Source of the DNA: Panacagrimonas perspica
GTDB lineage: Bacteria > Pseudomonadota > Gammaproteobacteria > Nevskiales > Nevskiaceae
Assembly (NCBI RefSeq): GCF_004364935.1
Contig: NZ_SOBT01000008.1
Location: forward strand, 1,801,534-1,865,533
DNA: 64,000 nt
Direction of reading: 5' to 3'
Shown here: positions 55,655 through 64,000 of the stretch, piece by piece
Layout: each line of letters opens with the position of its first letter
How positions within the stretch are numbered: the first letter of the stretch is position 1
Translations under genes and position numbers: made by a program
Notes under the pieces: model-generated
Seen by the model: the letters and a program-made list of their open reading frames with translations, nothing else
The model's database searches: none
What the model was told of the DNA's origin: nothing

Positions 55655-56706
55655 CGCAAGGCTCTCAGCACCTGATCGACACGCGAGGCCAGCGATCCTT
55701 CGACGCGCAACAGCTTCGCGTCGTGCTCCGACAATCGCTCCAGATACCAGGCGTGCTGCTCGGCCCTGAACGCCGCGTCGCGGCGCGTGCCGTCCTGCAC
55801 GAACGGGAAATCGGGTTCGCACAGGACGTTCAGCGTGTAACGGCGCCGCGAAAGTTCGAGCAGCCGCGACGACGCGGCGCCGTGATCCTTCAGGCTGTAG
55901 AACAACGTCGTCAGCGGTGTCGTGTCGCAGACGATCGCAGCACCTGCGGGCGCGAGGGCAGCGGCACGGTACTCGCGCTCGACCTGCACCTCGGCCACGC
56001 GCTGCAGATCCTCATACGACAGCACGGCGCCGCCCTGCTCCACCCACAACTCGCGTCCGTATTCCTCGACCGTGACCGTGCCGAGCGCCTGCGCGACGGC
56101 ATGTGCGAGGACGGTCTTCCCGCTCGACTCGCCACCCATCAGCGCGATACGCGGAACCAGGCTCGCGTAAACCTCCGGCGCCATCAGCGACCGCCCGGCG
56201 CGCGGGTCACGGCGCAAGGCCGTGCCCGACGCCGGCACCTGCGCTCGTGCCGGATCGACAGCGACATGGTCGACCGGATGCCCGAACTGCCGGGCCAGCG
56301 ATGCCGCGAAACCTTCGCCGTACGCCTCGCTGGTGAACACCGCGTCCACACTCCCGCCGAAAAGCTCGCGGCAGATCCAGCCACAGAACTCGCGATGGTG
56401 TTCCTCAGGATCGTCGTTGCACGGCATCGCGGGCGCCGGCACCGATACACCCCGGCGTGCGCATTCGGATGGCACCTCGTCGGCACCCAGGATCAGCACA
56501 TGAAGGTTCGCTGCACGCGACGCCGGATAGCGAAGACCAAACCAGCGCCGTCGCTCGGCCGGTTCGCAGCCGTCGAACTCGGGCCGCGTGTAGCCGAGCA
56601 CGAACAACTCGTCGCAAACGTCCAGTGCCGTGTCGATGACGTGCTCGTGGCCGTAGTGCAGCGGACAGAATTTCCCGACGACCAGGCCCCGCGCATATCG
56701 CTTCAC
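55651..56706 (-). CDS. nadR: NadR-type NMN adenylyltransferase/ribosylnicotinamide kinase
   Basis: 351 residues from a GTG at 56706 (GTGA overlap with pnuC). The N-terminal nucleotidyl-transferase domain has GKFCPLHYGHEHVI (HxGH-type motif). The C-terminal kinase domain starts at about 185 with Walker A MGGESSGKTVLA and includes VEEYGRELW. It lacks the DNA-binding HTH found in enterobacterial NadR. Phosphorylates nicotinamide riboside and adenylates NMN, making NAD from the riboside brought in by PnuC. Confidence 0.9.
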   Translation of the reverse strand: MKRYARGLVVGKFCPLHYGHEHVIDTALDVCDELFVLGYTRPEFDGCEPAERRRWFGLRYPASRAANLHVLILGADEVPSECARRGVSVPAPAMPCNDDPEEHHREFCGWICRELFGGSVDAVFTSEAYGEGFAASLARQFGHPVDHVAVDPARAQVPASGTALRRDPRAGRSLMAPEVYASLVPRIALMGGESSGKTVLAHAVAQALGTVTVEEYGRELWVEQGGAVLSYEDLQRVAEVQVEREYRAAALAPAGAAIVCDTTPLTTLFYSLKDHGAASSRLLELSRRRYTLNVLCEPDFPFVQDGTRRDAAFRAEQHAWYLERLSEHDAKLLRVEGSLASRVDQVLRALR

Positions 56707-57278
56707 GTCGTGGGTCCCTGCGCCTGCATCAGCTTCCACCAGTGCCGCCACGACACCAGCGCGTTGACCCAGTACACCGCGTACAGCGCGGCCGTGACGT
56801 ACAGGCCGCGGCTGGCGAACAGCGGCACGGCGACGGTGTTCACCAGCAACCAGATGGGCCAGTTCTCCAGACGCCGCTGCATCAGCAGAACCTGCGCGAG
56901 CACACTGAAACTCAGGACCATCGAATCCAGGAACGGTGCGTACGCGTCAGTCCAGACGTGCAGCAGCGCGCCGTAACCTGCCGCGGCGACGCCGCCGATC
57001 GCCGCCGACAGCAGGAACGCGGATCGCGAGATGCGCCGTATCGGCAAGGGCTGGCGATCGCGACCACCATGCAGCCAATGCCACCAGCCCACGATGCTGG
57101 CGGCGACGAAGAAGATCTGCAGGCTCGCATCCGCGTAAAGCTGAGCCTGCCCGAACACGACGACGAACAAGGCGCAGCCGACGATGCCGGTCCACCAGGT
57201 GTGCACGCTGTTGCGGCCGGCGAGCAGGATCGAAATCGTCGTCACGCCGTTCGCAGCGATCTCCAGCGGTCCCGTCAC
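56703..57278 (-). CDS. pnuC: Nicotinamide riboside transporter PnuC
   Basis: 191 residues from a GTG at 57278, with about seven membrane helices. Conserved Trp/Tyr-rich PnuC segments are SIVGWWHWLHGG, RLENWPIWLLVN and YAVYWVNALVSWRHW. Facilitates uptake of nicotinamide riboside, trapped inside by the kinase of the overlapping nadR. No NadQ/NrtR regulator gene or NAD-II-type riboswitch was noticed, and the pair sits in the middle of an otherwise unrelated operon. Confidence 0.92.
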   Translation of the reverse strand: MTGPLEIAANGVTTISILLAGRNSVHTWWTGIVGCALFVVVFGQAQLYADASLQIFFVAASIVGWWHWLHGGRDRQPLPIRRISRSAFLLSAAIGGVAAAGYGALLHVWTDAYAPFLDSMVLSFSVLAQVLLMQRRLENWPIWLLVNTVAVPLFASRGLYVTAALYAVYWVNALVSWRHWWKLMQAQGPTT

Positions 57279-58648
57279 GTCGCCTCCGCGCCGACCAGCG
57301 CCGAGCTGTACTGCAGCACCTTGTCCTGCGCCTGCAGCACGGCGACGGCGATCGGCTGCGCGCCGAACAAGGGTTGCAGCGCCGCGCATGCATCGTCCGC
57401 AAGATCGAGTTCGCCGGGCGCGAGGCTCAGTTGCAGCTCTCCATCGGCGGCTTGGTGGAACGCGTAGCGCGACATCGGCACGCGCGCCAGCGCGTGACTG
57501 ATGTCGATGTTGTTGAACCACGCGCCCTGGACGTTGCGATATCGCAACGGCCTGCGGCCGGACAAGCCGCGGATCACCGGCACTTCGCCTTCGAACGACA
57601 GCGCGCCGAAATCACCGGTGCGATAGCGCAGCAGCGGCAGGCAGAAATTGAAGCCGCCGCTGACGACGATCTCGCCACGCTCGCCGGGCGGCAGCGCCCG
57701 CCCCTGCGGATCCAGGATCTCGACGTGCAGCCGCGGCTGCAGCAACACATGCCCGCCGGCACGCGCGTCGAACACCGCGATCGGACCGACCTCGTTCATC
57801 GAGTAGATGTCGAGAACCGGGCAACGGAACCGATGCTCGAGACGCTCGCGCAAGGCCGGCGACAAGGCCATCGATACCGACACCAGGGCGCGCGGCCGCA
57901 GGGTCACCGGCAGATCGAGCAAGGTCGTGAACGAGATCGGATCTCCGGCGACCACCTCCGGTTCGAGCGCGTCCAAGTAGCGCGCGCGATCCGCCGGATC
58001 GCGCCAGTCGTCCGGGTGCAGGTTGATCTTGGCCAGGCCCGACTCGTCCATCTGCGGCGTCACCGAGACGTAGGTGAAGCAGCGCTGCTGCATGCCCAGC
58101 AACACCACGCCCACCTGGTCGCGACCATGTCGTAGTTCGATGCCGAAGCGCTTCAGGGCGCGCTTGTGGAACACCAGGTAGCGCGCCGCCACCTGCGGAT
58201 GCGAGGCGATCAGCAGCGGGTGGCCGGTGGTGCCGGTGGTGCGGAAGTTGATCAGGCGGTCGATCGGCACCGCGTCCGGCACGAAGCGCGCGATGTCGGC
58301 GGCAAGGTCCGCGCGCGACGTGGTCGGCAACTCTTCGAAGCTCGGCGGCGGTGGACCGAGCGCGCGGAAGTGCGGCACTTCGGAAAAGGTTTGCTCGACG
58401 AAGGCCTGCAGCCACTCGGGCTCGCCGTCCGGAGTCGACCGGACCGGCGCGGACAGCGTCGCTTGCTCGAACTTGCGCAGCGCATCGAGATCCGCGGCCG
58501 TGAGCCGGTTGCCGCTCTGGTTGCGATAGATCGGCGCGGCCGGGTGCTCGCGCAGGCGCTGCAGCATGCGGCGCCCCGCCTCCGTCAACGTCGGGTAGCG
58601 TGCATCGTCGTCCAGGCCGTCGCCGTCCGGCGCGAGCGCTGCGCTCAC
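57275..58648 (-). CDS. Adenylate-forming enzyme (phenylacetate-CoA ligase/CapK-like)
   Basis: 457 residues from a GTG at 58648 (GTGA overlap). The ANL-family P-loop is weakly conserved as NFRTTGTTGHPLLIASH. The mid motif YSMNEVGPIAVFDA and the hinge-side YRTGDFG resemble phenylacetate-CoA ligases and CapK-type proteins, though the C-terminal lysine motif is not obvious. Predicted to activate a carboxylate as an acyl-AMP. In an operon with a radical SAM enzyme and a MoxR/VWA pair, its substrate could be a small acid or a protein side chain; nothing in the sequence settles this. Confidence 0.8.
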   Translation of the reverse strand: MSAALAPDGDGLDDDARYPTLTEAGRRMLQRLREHPAAPIYRNQSGNRLTAADLDALRKFEQATLSAPVRSTPDGEPEWLQAFVEQTFSEVPHFRALGPPPPSFEELPTTSRADLAADIARFVPDAVPIDRLINFRTTGTTGHPLLIASHPQVAARYLVFHKRALKRFGIELRHGRDQVGVVLLGMQQRCFTYVSVTPQMDESGLAKINLHPDDWRDPADRARYLDALEPEVVAGDPISFTTLLDLPVTLRPRALVSVSMALSPALRERLEHRFRCPVLDIYSMNEVGPIAVFDARAGGHVLLQPRLHVEILDPQGRALPPGERGEIVVSGGFNFCLPLLRYRTGDFGALSFEGEVPVIRGLSGRRPLRYRNVQGAWFNNIDISHALARVPMSRYAFHQAADGELQLSLAPGELDLADDACAALQPLFGAQPIAVAVLQAQDKVLQYSSALVGAEAT

Positions 58649-59229
58649 TCGCGCGACCACTTGTCCGCGGACTCCTCGGCGGCCTTCTTCGCCAGCGCTT
58701 CGCGAATGGCACGGGCACGCGCTTCCGCGGCGCGGCTGGCTTCGAGCAACCGACGCCGCTCGACCACACTCAAGCTCGCCAGGCGATCCGTCGCCTGCGC
58801 CAGGGTTTCGCCTTCCGGCCGGCGATCGAGCCGGGCCAGCACGACTCTCGCGAGTTCCTCGCGACGGTCCGGATCCGTCTGGAAGCGCGCCACGGGCGTC
58901 GACTTCGCGAGCTCTTCGGCGCTGCCGTCGAGCACCGTCAGCAGCGCCGGCAACTCCAGCTTCACCGACGTGAACCATTCGTCCGACATCAGCCAGCACA
59001 GCATCGCGACCAGTTGCAGGCGATTGCCGTCGGCCTTGGCGTCGCGCGACGTGAAGCGCGACAGCACGGATTCCGATGCGCGATGACCGAGCCGCGTCAG
59101 CAGATCATTCACCAGCGCCGCAACATGGACGCGCCCGCTCGCCCCGATATGCGGCGCCTCGAGGAACTCGGGCGGCGTGTCGAGCAGGCGACGGTTCAGT
59201 GATTCGATGGGGGGGCCGATCTGCTGCAT
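58645..59229 (-). CDS. Helical protein of unknown function
   Basis: 194 residues (MQQIGPPIESLNRRLL). Almost entirely predicted helical, without signal peptide, membrane helix or cysteine-rich motif apart from a lone Cys in MLCWLMSDEW. The C-terminal 60 residues are a charged Ala/Arg/Glu-rich helix (ASRAAEARARAIREAL), likely coiled coil. I do not recognise a family. It sits between the radical SAM gene (1-base gap) and the ligase (GTGA overlap), so it is probably a partner or substrate of one of them. Confidence 0.7.
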   Translation of the reverse strand: MQQIGPPIESLNRRLLDTPPEFLEAPHIGASGRVHVAALVNDLLTRLGHRASESVLSRFTSRDAKADGNRLQLVAMLCWLMSDEWFTSVKLELPALLTVLDGSAEELAKSTPVARFQTDPDRREELARVVLARLDRRPEGETLAQATDRLASLSVVERRRLLEASRAAEARARAIREALAKKAAEESADKWSRE

Positions 59230-59230
59230 G

Positions 59231-60202
59231 TCAGGCGCTCGCGAATTTCGCAAAGACGTGATTCGAAGGGCAGTCACCGCAGGCTGCGGCCGCCGCACGG
59301 GCTCGCGAGGCGCGGAACCGTCCGCGCAGCGCGACGAGATCGTCCACCGTCCCGAGCTCGTCCACCGGCACGCCGTACTCGGCGGAGCTGAAACTGCAGG
59401 GCGCGATGCGACCCGACTCGTCGACGAACAGGAACTGCTCGCCCGGCGCGCAATCGGCAACCGGCAGTGCCTGCTGTCGCGCGCTGGCCTCCAGACGCTC
59501 CAGGTACGTCGCGCTGCCGCAGAGCTTCACGCCGCGTGCCGCCAGGCGTTCGCGCAGCGGCGCCAGCAGCTGGCGCAGCGATGCGACATCGGCCAGCCGC
59601 AGACCGTGATCGGGAAAGAACTCCGGACGATCGCGCCCACCGAGCTGATTGAACGTGATCTCGTCGATACCCCAACCCGCGAGTTCGTCGCACAGATCGG
59701 AAAAGAGCGGCAGGTTGTCGCGCATCAGCACGACGTTGGCGCGCAGCTTCAGCGACGCGTTGCCCTCGCGACGACGCCGATCCAGCGACACGACGCCCTC
59801 GCGCAGCCGTTGCCACAGACCCGCCCGACCCCGCATCCGGTCGTGGAACGCGGCGGGTCCGTCCACGCTCACCGTGAATTCCGAGAACGTCTGCACGATC
59901 TGCTCGATGACCGGCGCCCGGTGTAGTGCGCTGCCGTTGCTGGTCGCGCTCAGCTCGATTGCGTGGACGTCGCGCAGTTCCTGCGACAGCGCGAACAACG
60001 ACGGCCACAGCAGCGGCTCGCCGCCCAGCCAGCTCAGCATCACGCGCTCGCCGGTCCGGCGGTGGCACAGGCCGAGCAGACGGGCGAAGCGGCGCACCTG
60101 CTCCGGATCCGCGGCGTTGCGGCTGCGCTCGACGCGCCGGTCATAGGCGCAGAAGCCGCAGGCCAGATTGCAGACTTCGGTGACGCGCCACAGGACGATC
60201 AC
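59231..60202 (-). CDS. Radical SAM/SPASM-type protein
   Basis: 323 residues from a GTG at 60202 (GTGA overlap with the VWA gene). The radical SAM cluster motif CNLACGFC (C11, C15, C18) is almost at the N-terminus, followed by the SAM-binding WLGGEPLL and SATSNGS. The C-terminal part has spaced cysteines (KLCGSATYL, DCAPGEQFLF, GRIAPCSFS and C308/C311 in CGDC), as in SPASM domains holding auxiliary 4Fe-4S clusters. SPASM enzymes usually modify peptides or proteins. No precursor peptide was found, so the target may be a protein of the operon. Confidence 0.87.
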   Translation of the reverse strand: MIVLWRVTEVCNLACGFCAYDRRVERSRNAADPEQVRRFARLLGLCHRRTGERVMLSWLGGEPLLWPSLFALSQELRDVHAIELSATSNGSALHRAPVIEQIVQTFSEFTVSVDGPAAFHDRMRGRAGLWQRLREGVVSLDRRRREGNASLKLRANVVLMRDNLPLFSDLCDELAGWGIDEITFNQLGGRDRPEFFPDHGLRLADVASLRQLLAPLRERLAARGVKLCGSATYLERLEASARQQALPVADCAPGEQFLFVDESGRIAPCSFSSAEYGVPVDELGTVDDLVALRGRFRASRARAAAAACGDCPSNHVFAKFASA

Positions 60203-61992
60203 GACACGTCCCGGTAGTGACGTCGCGAGAAGCGCTTCGCGAAGCCGAGCAGGTCCGGCCAGTCCTTGATGGTCTCGATGACCCAGCCCTGCTCGTTCTG
60301 CGCGCGCTGCAGCGCGGCGTCCGGACGTCCGAACAGGTTGAGCACCATCGTGCCGCCGCCACGGGCGCGGGCCAGCGCCTGCGCCGAGACATCCCAGCCG
60401 CTGTTGCCGCGCTCGTCGCGGTCGAACATCGTCGTGATGCCGTCGTCCGAGATCATCAGGATGTGCGCAGGACGATCGCGCTCGGTGCGCCGCGCGAACG
60501 CGTCGCGAAGCTGGTGGATCGGAAACGCCGTGGCGCCGCCGTAGAAGCCGGTGAGCACGCGCAGGATCGCGTCTTCGCTGCGCACGAAACCGTCGGTGTG
60601 CATGAACTGGTTGGCGCCGCTCCACAACGTGGCCTGCACGCGCGCGCCGGCACGCAGCGCCGACAGCACGATCACGGTGCCGGCCAAGGTCAGCCACGAG
60701 GTCTGCTGCTGCGGGTTGGGCATCGAGCCGGAGCTGTCGACGTACAGATCCAGATCCAGCGGCACCGGATCGCGCTGGATGTCGGGCGCCACGCCATAGA
60801 CGCGCCGGACCGTGCTCAGGCCTGGAATCAGGCGCGGCGACTGCATCACGCTCTGCATCGCGTCGAGCGTGTCGAGCGCATCGCCGATGTCCCAGGGTTC
60901 GAGACCCTCCATCTGCGGCTCGAGACTCTGCGGAGCGGGACGGCTCGGAAACGGAATGCGATGCGGCAGCGCGCGCTCGCGGTAGTAGCGCACGGCGATG
61001 TCGTGATCATCGAGTTTCAGTCCGGCGGCACGCAGGATCTCGCCGTACTCGAAAGGTTCGCGGCACTGGCCTGGCGCGTTGGACGTGCGCGTGGACGCAG
61101 CGGGCCCTGGCCTGTCGCCCTTCGAAGCCACCGGCTCGGATTCCTCCTCGCCGGTGATGCGCGGATCGTTGGCGGGATGCACCACGCCGTCGATCTCGTC
61201 CTCGTCGATATCGAGACCGCCCTGCGGCTGCGTGCCCTGCGCCGCGTTCTGCATGTCGTGCCACTGCGCCATCGCCTTGCGCGCCTCGTCGTCCTCCACG
61301 AGGTAGGGCAGCACCAGCGAGGCGAAGCGCCCGGCGCCAGCGAGCCAGTCCCGCGCGTAGACGCGCACGACGCGCGAACCGAGCCAGGCGTCGGCATCGA
61401 TCGTCGCGTCGCGTTCGGTGACGCCGCCGAGTTCACCGCGATCCAGCTTCCACAGCAGTTCGTAGATCCGCAGGTACAGCGTCCACAGGCGGCCGGGACG
61501 CGACTTCTCGCCGCCTTTTTCGATCGCCTCGTGCAGGCGCCGATACACCTCGCCCATGCGCAGCCGCGATTGCCGTTGCAGGCGATCGTTGATGTGCAGG
61601 TCGGTGTAGAGGTTGGCGATCATCGGCGCATGCCGCTCCAGCGTCGGCAGCGCGCGACGGATGCGCGCCAGCAGGCGGAAGTGATCGGTGCCGTTGGCAG
61701 GCGCGTAGACGTGATGGCCGATCTCGTGCGCGAGGATTTCCAGCGCATAGTTCTCGAGACCCAGCTTCTTCACCGATTGCAGGTCCACGACGACGCTCTG
61801 GTCGACGAACCGGATCATCGCGAAGCTTCCGCTCAGGCCTTCGGCTTTGGCCTGCGCCGTCGTGGCGCACAGCAGCGGCGCGTGCAGGCGCGTGAAGCGG
61901 CTCCACGTCGCCAGCGCAGCCGGCCACGCGGCGAGCCATGCCTGTGCCAGCGTCGGCGGCGAAGGCGCGGTTTCGGGCACGTCGGGGTTCAC
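60199..61992 (-). CDS. Zincin-like metallopeptidase with VWA domain (DUF2201-like layout)
   Basis: 597 residues. N-terminal part (about 1-140) carries HEIGHH at 89-94, an HExxH zinc motif, and IANLYTDLHIND at about 125-136, as in DUF2201 metallopeptidase-like domains. A Pro/Asp/Glu-rich linker (about 250-310) follows. The C-terminal VWA domain has the MIDAS motif DSSGS at 419-423 and continues to MISDDGITTMFD. Such proteins work with MoxR ATPases in metal insertion or complex remodelling. Overlaps both neighbours by four bases. Confidence 0.85.
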   Translation of the reverse strand: MNPDVPETAPSPPTLAQAWLAAWPAALATWSRFTRLHAPLLCATTAQAKAEGLSGSFAMIRFVDQSVVVDLQSVKKLGLENYALEILAHEIGHHVYAPANGTDHFRLLARIRRALPTLERHAPMIANLYTDLHINDRLQRQSRLRMGEVYRRLHEAIEKGGEKSRPGRLWTLYLRIYELLWKLDRGELGGVTERDATIDADAWLGSRVVRVYARDWLAGAGRFASLVLPYLVEDDEARKAMAQWHDMQNAAQGTQPQGGLDIDEDEIDGVVHPANDPRITGEEESEPVASKGDRPGPAASTRTSNAPGQCREPFEYGEILRAAGLKLDDHDIAVRYYRERALPHRIPFPSRPAPQSLEPQMEGLEPWDIGDALDTLDAMQSVMQSPRLIPGLSTVRRVYGVAPDIQRDPVPLDLDLYVDSSGSMPNPQQQTSWLTLAGTVIVLSALRAGARVQATLWSGANQFMHTDGFVRSEDAILRVLTGFYGGATAFPIHQLRDAFARRTERDRPAHILMISDDGITTMFDRDERGNSGWDVSAQALARARGGGTMVLNLFGRPDAALQRAQNEQGWVIETIKDWPDLLGFAKRFSRRHYRDVS

Positions 61993-63017
61993 GCCGACGC
62001 AGGCATCACGCGCGGACGAACCCGCAACGCGTAGCTGTACGGCGAACTCACGGCGATCGAATCCTCGGTCGCCGCCACCTCGAGTCCGGCCTCGGGCAGA
62101 TCCAGGGCCCAGGTCGATCCGCCGACGCGCAGCGCTCCCTTCACGATGCTCGCGGGCGGCGCGTAAGGCGCGGGCCGATCACGCGGCGCGCTCTCGAATT
62201 CCGAGACGCCGGCGGGATGCAGCGACCAGCCGTAGACGTCGAGCCGCAACAGGAAGCAGCGCTCGCCGCTGCGCAGCAGGAAGCCGTCGCGACCCGCGCG
62301 GACCTGCGGCGGCTCGGTGAACGCCCCGCCGTAACCGGTGAACGCGCCGACGTGGAAGCCTTCCCACCGGCGTTCGGCCACGGCCGGATCGGGCGACCAC
62401 CAACGTTCCTGCGCGAGCCGAGTGCGCATCGCCGGCCAACTCGAATCCGCCGGAGCATTCAGGGCTGCCACGGCGAGATGTGGGGGCAGCCGGTCCAGCG
62501 CCAGCAGCGCGCCTTCGCGGTAATGCGCCAGGCCCGCCGTCCAGGCCAGTACCTGGCCCAGCGCCAGCAGTTCGTCGTGCGATGCCGCGAGCGCGCCGAA
62601 CCGGCACATGCGCTCGACCCATTCGCCGCCTCGCGCATCCGGTGTGCGTTCGAGATTGATCGCGGCATTCGACAGCGCCGCGATCAGCGGGCCCGGTGCA
62701 GCGGCCACGCGCGCCGGCACTGCCGGCAGGATTTCGCGCCAGGTGCGGTCGAGCAGCACGTTGCGCCGATCCGGCCCGACCAGGCCCTGCGAGACCAGCG
62801 CCAGTGCCGCGTCGAAGGCCGCGACTGCGACGGCCGTGATCGCGTCGGGCGCCCGTGCTGCAACGGCCTCGACCAGCGGCCCCACCCGTTCGCGCAGAAA
62901 GCTGGAGAAGACCTCGGCGTCGAAACGCGGCGAGCGCGAACGAGCCTGCGCGACGCGCGCGTTGAACGCAGGACGCCCTTCGGCGAGAACCCTGGCGAAG
63001 GCGGGCGCGCTCGCCAT
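61989..63017 (-). CDS. Unknown protein of the MoxR operon
   Basis: 342 residues from the ATG at 63017, which overlaps the MoxR stop (ATGA). The first two thirds are Ala/Leu/Arg-rich helices (VEAVAARAPDAITAVAVAAF); the last third is beta-rich (FLLRSGERCFLLRLDVYGW, LRVGGSTWALDLPEAG). No signal peptide or membrane helix. No family recognised. Its place between the ATPase and the VWA protein suggests an adaptor of that machine. Confidence 0.75.
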   Translation of the reverse strand: MASAPAFARVLAEGRPAFNARVAQARSRSPRFDAEVFSSFLRERVGPLVEAVAARAPDAITAVAVAAFDAALALVSQGLVGPDRRNVLLDRTWREILPAVPARVAAAPGPLIAALSNAAINLERTPDARGGEWVERMCRFGALAASHDELLALGQVLAWTAGLAHYREGALLALDRLPPHLAVAALNAPADSSWPAMRTRLAQERWWSPDPAVAERRWEGFHVGAFTGYGGAFTEPPQVRAGRDGFLLRSGERCFLLRLDVYGWSLHPAGVSEFESAPRDRPAPYAPPASIVKGALRVGGSTWALDLPEAGLEVAATEDSIAVSSPYSYALRVRPRVMPASA

Positions 63018-64000
63018 CACTGCGCGCGCAGCCAGTGCAGGTAGTTGGTGTAGCGCTGGTGCAGGTACTTGAGCTTCAGCAGATCGTCGTACAAATGTCC
63101 GTAGAGTTTCTTGCCGCGCACGCGCTCGGCGACGAGCTGCTCGATGCGCACCAGCCGCGCGCGTGTCTCGCGCTCCGACAGGTCGTCGAGTCCGCGATCG
63201 AACTCCGCGCCGAGATTTCCGACGGGATCGTCGCGATCCAGGTCGAGCCGGTCGTATTCCTCGCAGGACAGGTCGAACAGGCGACGCAGCCAGCCCAGGC
63301 GATCGGTCTTGTACGCGCCGTTCTCCGGCAGCGCGAAGAACGGCGCCTCGAGATCCGGGTGCAGCTTGTCCTGCAGCACGAAGGGCAGCACCTGACGCAG
63401 GTCTTCGAGATCCACCGACGGATTGCCGCGGAAGAAGGCCAGGCCCTTCGAATAGATCATCAAGGTCATCAGGTTTCGCACCGACAGGCCGTTGCGGGTC
63501 TGGCAGCCGAGATCCTTCAGGCGATCGCGGCCGTCGTCGCCGGCCGTGATCTCGCTCCACTCCACGCCGGACAACCGCGCGACGTCCTTGGTCATCGTCT
63601 CGAACTGCGCGCCCGCGCCTTCCATCAGCTCGAACTGGCTGGCGAAGAATTCCAGCCGTCGCCGCACCGGCACCGGCAGCTCGACGGCGCGGATCTGGCT
63701 GCCCAGGCGATCCACCTCGGCCTCGGTGAACACGATCTCCTGTGGCACCAGTTCCTCGGGCTTCAGGTTCTGCTCGATGCGCGACAACAGCTGCTCGAGG
63801 AAACGCGGGTTGAACGCGAGCGCTGGCACGACGACGTCGATGCGATCACGCAAGGCCTCGATGACCTGGTACGTGCCGCCGCCGCGATCGTCGTTGGCGG
63901 TGAGGTACCAGGCCGATTCGGGGCATTCGAAGATGTGGTTCAGGACCTCGGCGTAGTTGTCGCCCATCACCGTGAGCAGCGCGCTCTGCGTGCGCGTCGG
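63017..64000 (-). CDS. MoxR-family AAA+ ATPase (5' end outside window)
   Basis: C-terminal part of a MoxR-type ATPase; the coding frame runs through base 64000. Visible are the sensor region NHIFECPESAWYLTANDDRGGGTYQ, an arginine-finger-like ALRDRIDVVVPAL, and a long C-terminal helical domain (RLFDLSCEEYDRLD and onward) beyond the usual lid. Walker A and B lie outside the window. MoxR ATPases pair with VWA proteins to mature metalloenzymes. It is the first visible gene of the overlapping operon. Confidence 0.85.
   Translation of the reverse strand, partial: PTRTQSALLTVMGDNYAEVLNHIFECPESAWYLTANDDRGGGTYQVIEALRDRIDVVVPALAFNPRFLEQLLSRIEQNLKPEELVPQEIVFTEAEVDRLGSQIRAVELPVPVRRRLEFFASQFELMEGAGAQFETMTKDVARLSGVEWSEITAGDDGRDRLKDLGCQTRNGLSVRNLMTLMIYSKGLAFFRGNPSVDLEDLRQVLPFVLQDKLHPDLEAPFFALPENGAYKTDRLGWLRRLFDLSCEEYDRLDLDRDDPVGNLGAEFDRGLDDLSERETRARLVRIEQLVAERVRGKKLYGHLYDDLLKLKYLHQRYTNYLHWLRAQ

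Noticed and set aside
60217-62034. Long plus-strand open frame of about 605 codons
   Set aside because: Antisense to the VWA protein gene, arginine/histidine-rich, no support as protein.

Overview
The window is GC-rich proteobacterial DNA with dense coding and no transposase, phage gene or CRISPR array. The core gene orders (glyA-nrdR-ribD-ribE-ribB-ribH-nusB-thiL-pgpA and rplY-pth-ychF), the GTAG-headed palindromic repeats and a DesT/DesC/DesB fatty-acid desaturation locus suggest a gammaproteobacterium on the Xanthomonadales/Nevskiales side. A betaproteobacterium cannot be excluded from sequence alone.

Region 1 (1-15986) is housekeeping. On the minus strand are electron-transfer flavoprotein and its quinone oxidoreductase, carbonic anhydrase, PgpA, ThiL, NusB, a riboflavin operon whose RibB carries a dead GTP cyclohydrolase II-like domain, NrdR, serine hydroxymethyltransferase and quinolinate synthase. 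On the plus strand are ribosomal protein L25, peptidyl-tRNA hydrolase and YchF, with a secreted protein of unknown function lying antisense between the last two.

Region 2 (16232-28212) is accessory. A tightly packed plus-strand operon encodes a membrane-anchored cupin, an AcpS-type phosphopantetheinyl transferase, a carrier protein, an acyl-CoA-dehydrogenase-like flavoprotein, a seryl-tRNA-synthetase-like amino acid:[carrier protein] ligase, a DUF1839 protein, a GH2 glycosidase and a tandem alpha/beta hydrolase. It converges on an epsG-epsF-epsE exopolysaccharide export operon. I infer an aminoacyl-carrier-protein pathway whose product is linked to a polysaccharide.

Region 3 (28322-43547) holds clpB behind a sigma-32-type promoter, a PAP2 phosphatase, a metallophosphoesterase/diacylglycerol-kinase pair, an LpxH-like hydrolase, an aldehyde dehydrogenase, a glutathione transferase, a RIO kinase, a 33-residue lysine-rich protein, acetyl-CoA synthetase, an MHS-family transporter, tRNA-Pro/His/Lys and a small two-CxxC protein.

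Region 4 (43575-55161) is oxidative and membrane-linked: a PQQ/haem alcohol dehydrogenase, the divergent desT/desCB locus with a visible promoter-operator, and a complete copper membrane monooxygenase operon of the methane/ammonia monooxygenase superfamily. The operon order is C-A-B, then an AmoD-like protein, CopC, and a CopD fused to cytochrome c and a thioredoxin-like domain. All copper-ligand motifs I know for subunits B and C are present.

Region 5 (55334-64000) is a minus-strand operon of nine genes running off the right edge: MoxR AAA ATPase, unknown, HExxH/VWA protein, radical SAM/SPASM protein, unknown, AMP-dependent ligase, PnuC, NadR, DUF6122 protein. Eight of its genes are joined by ATGA/GTGA overlaps or a 1-base gap. 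It is the best candidate here for an undescribed system. GTAG-type REP/REPIN repeats are scattered through the window, and three of them supply the TAG stop codon of the adjacent gene.
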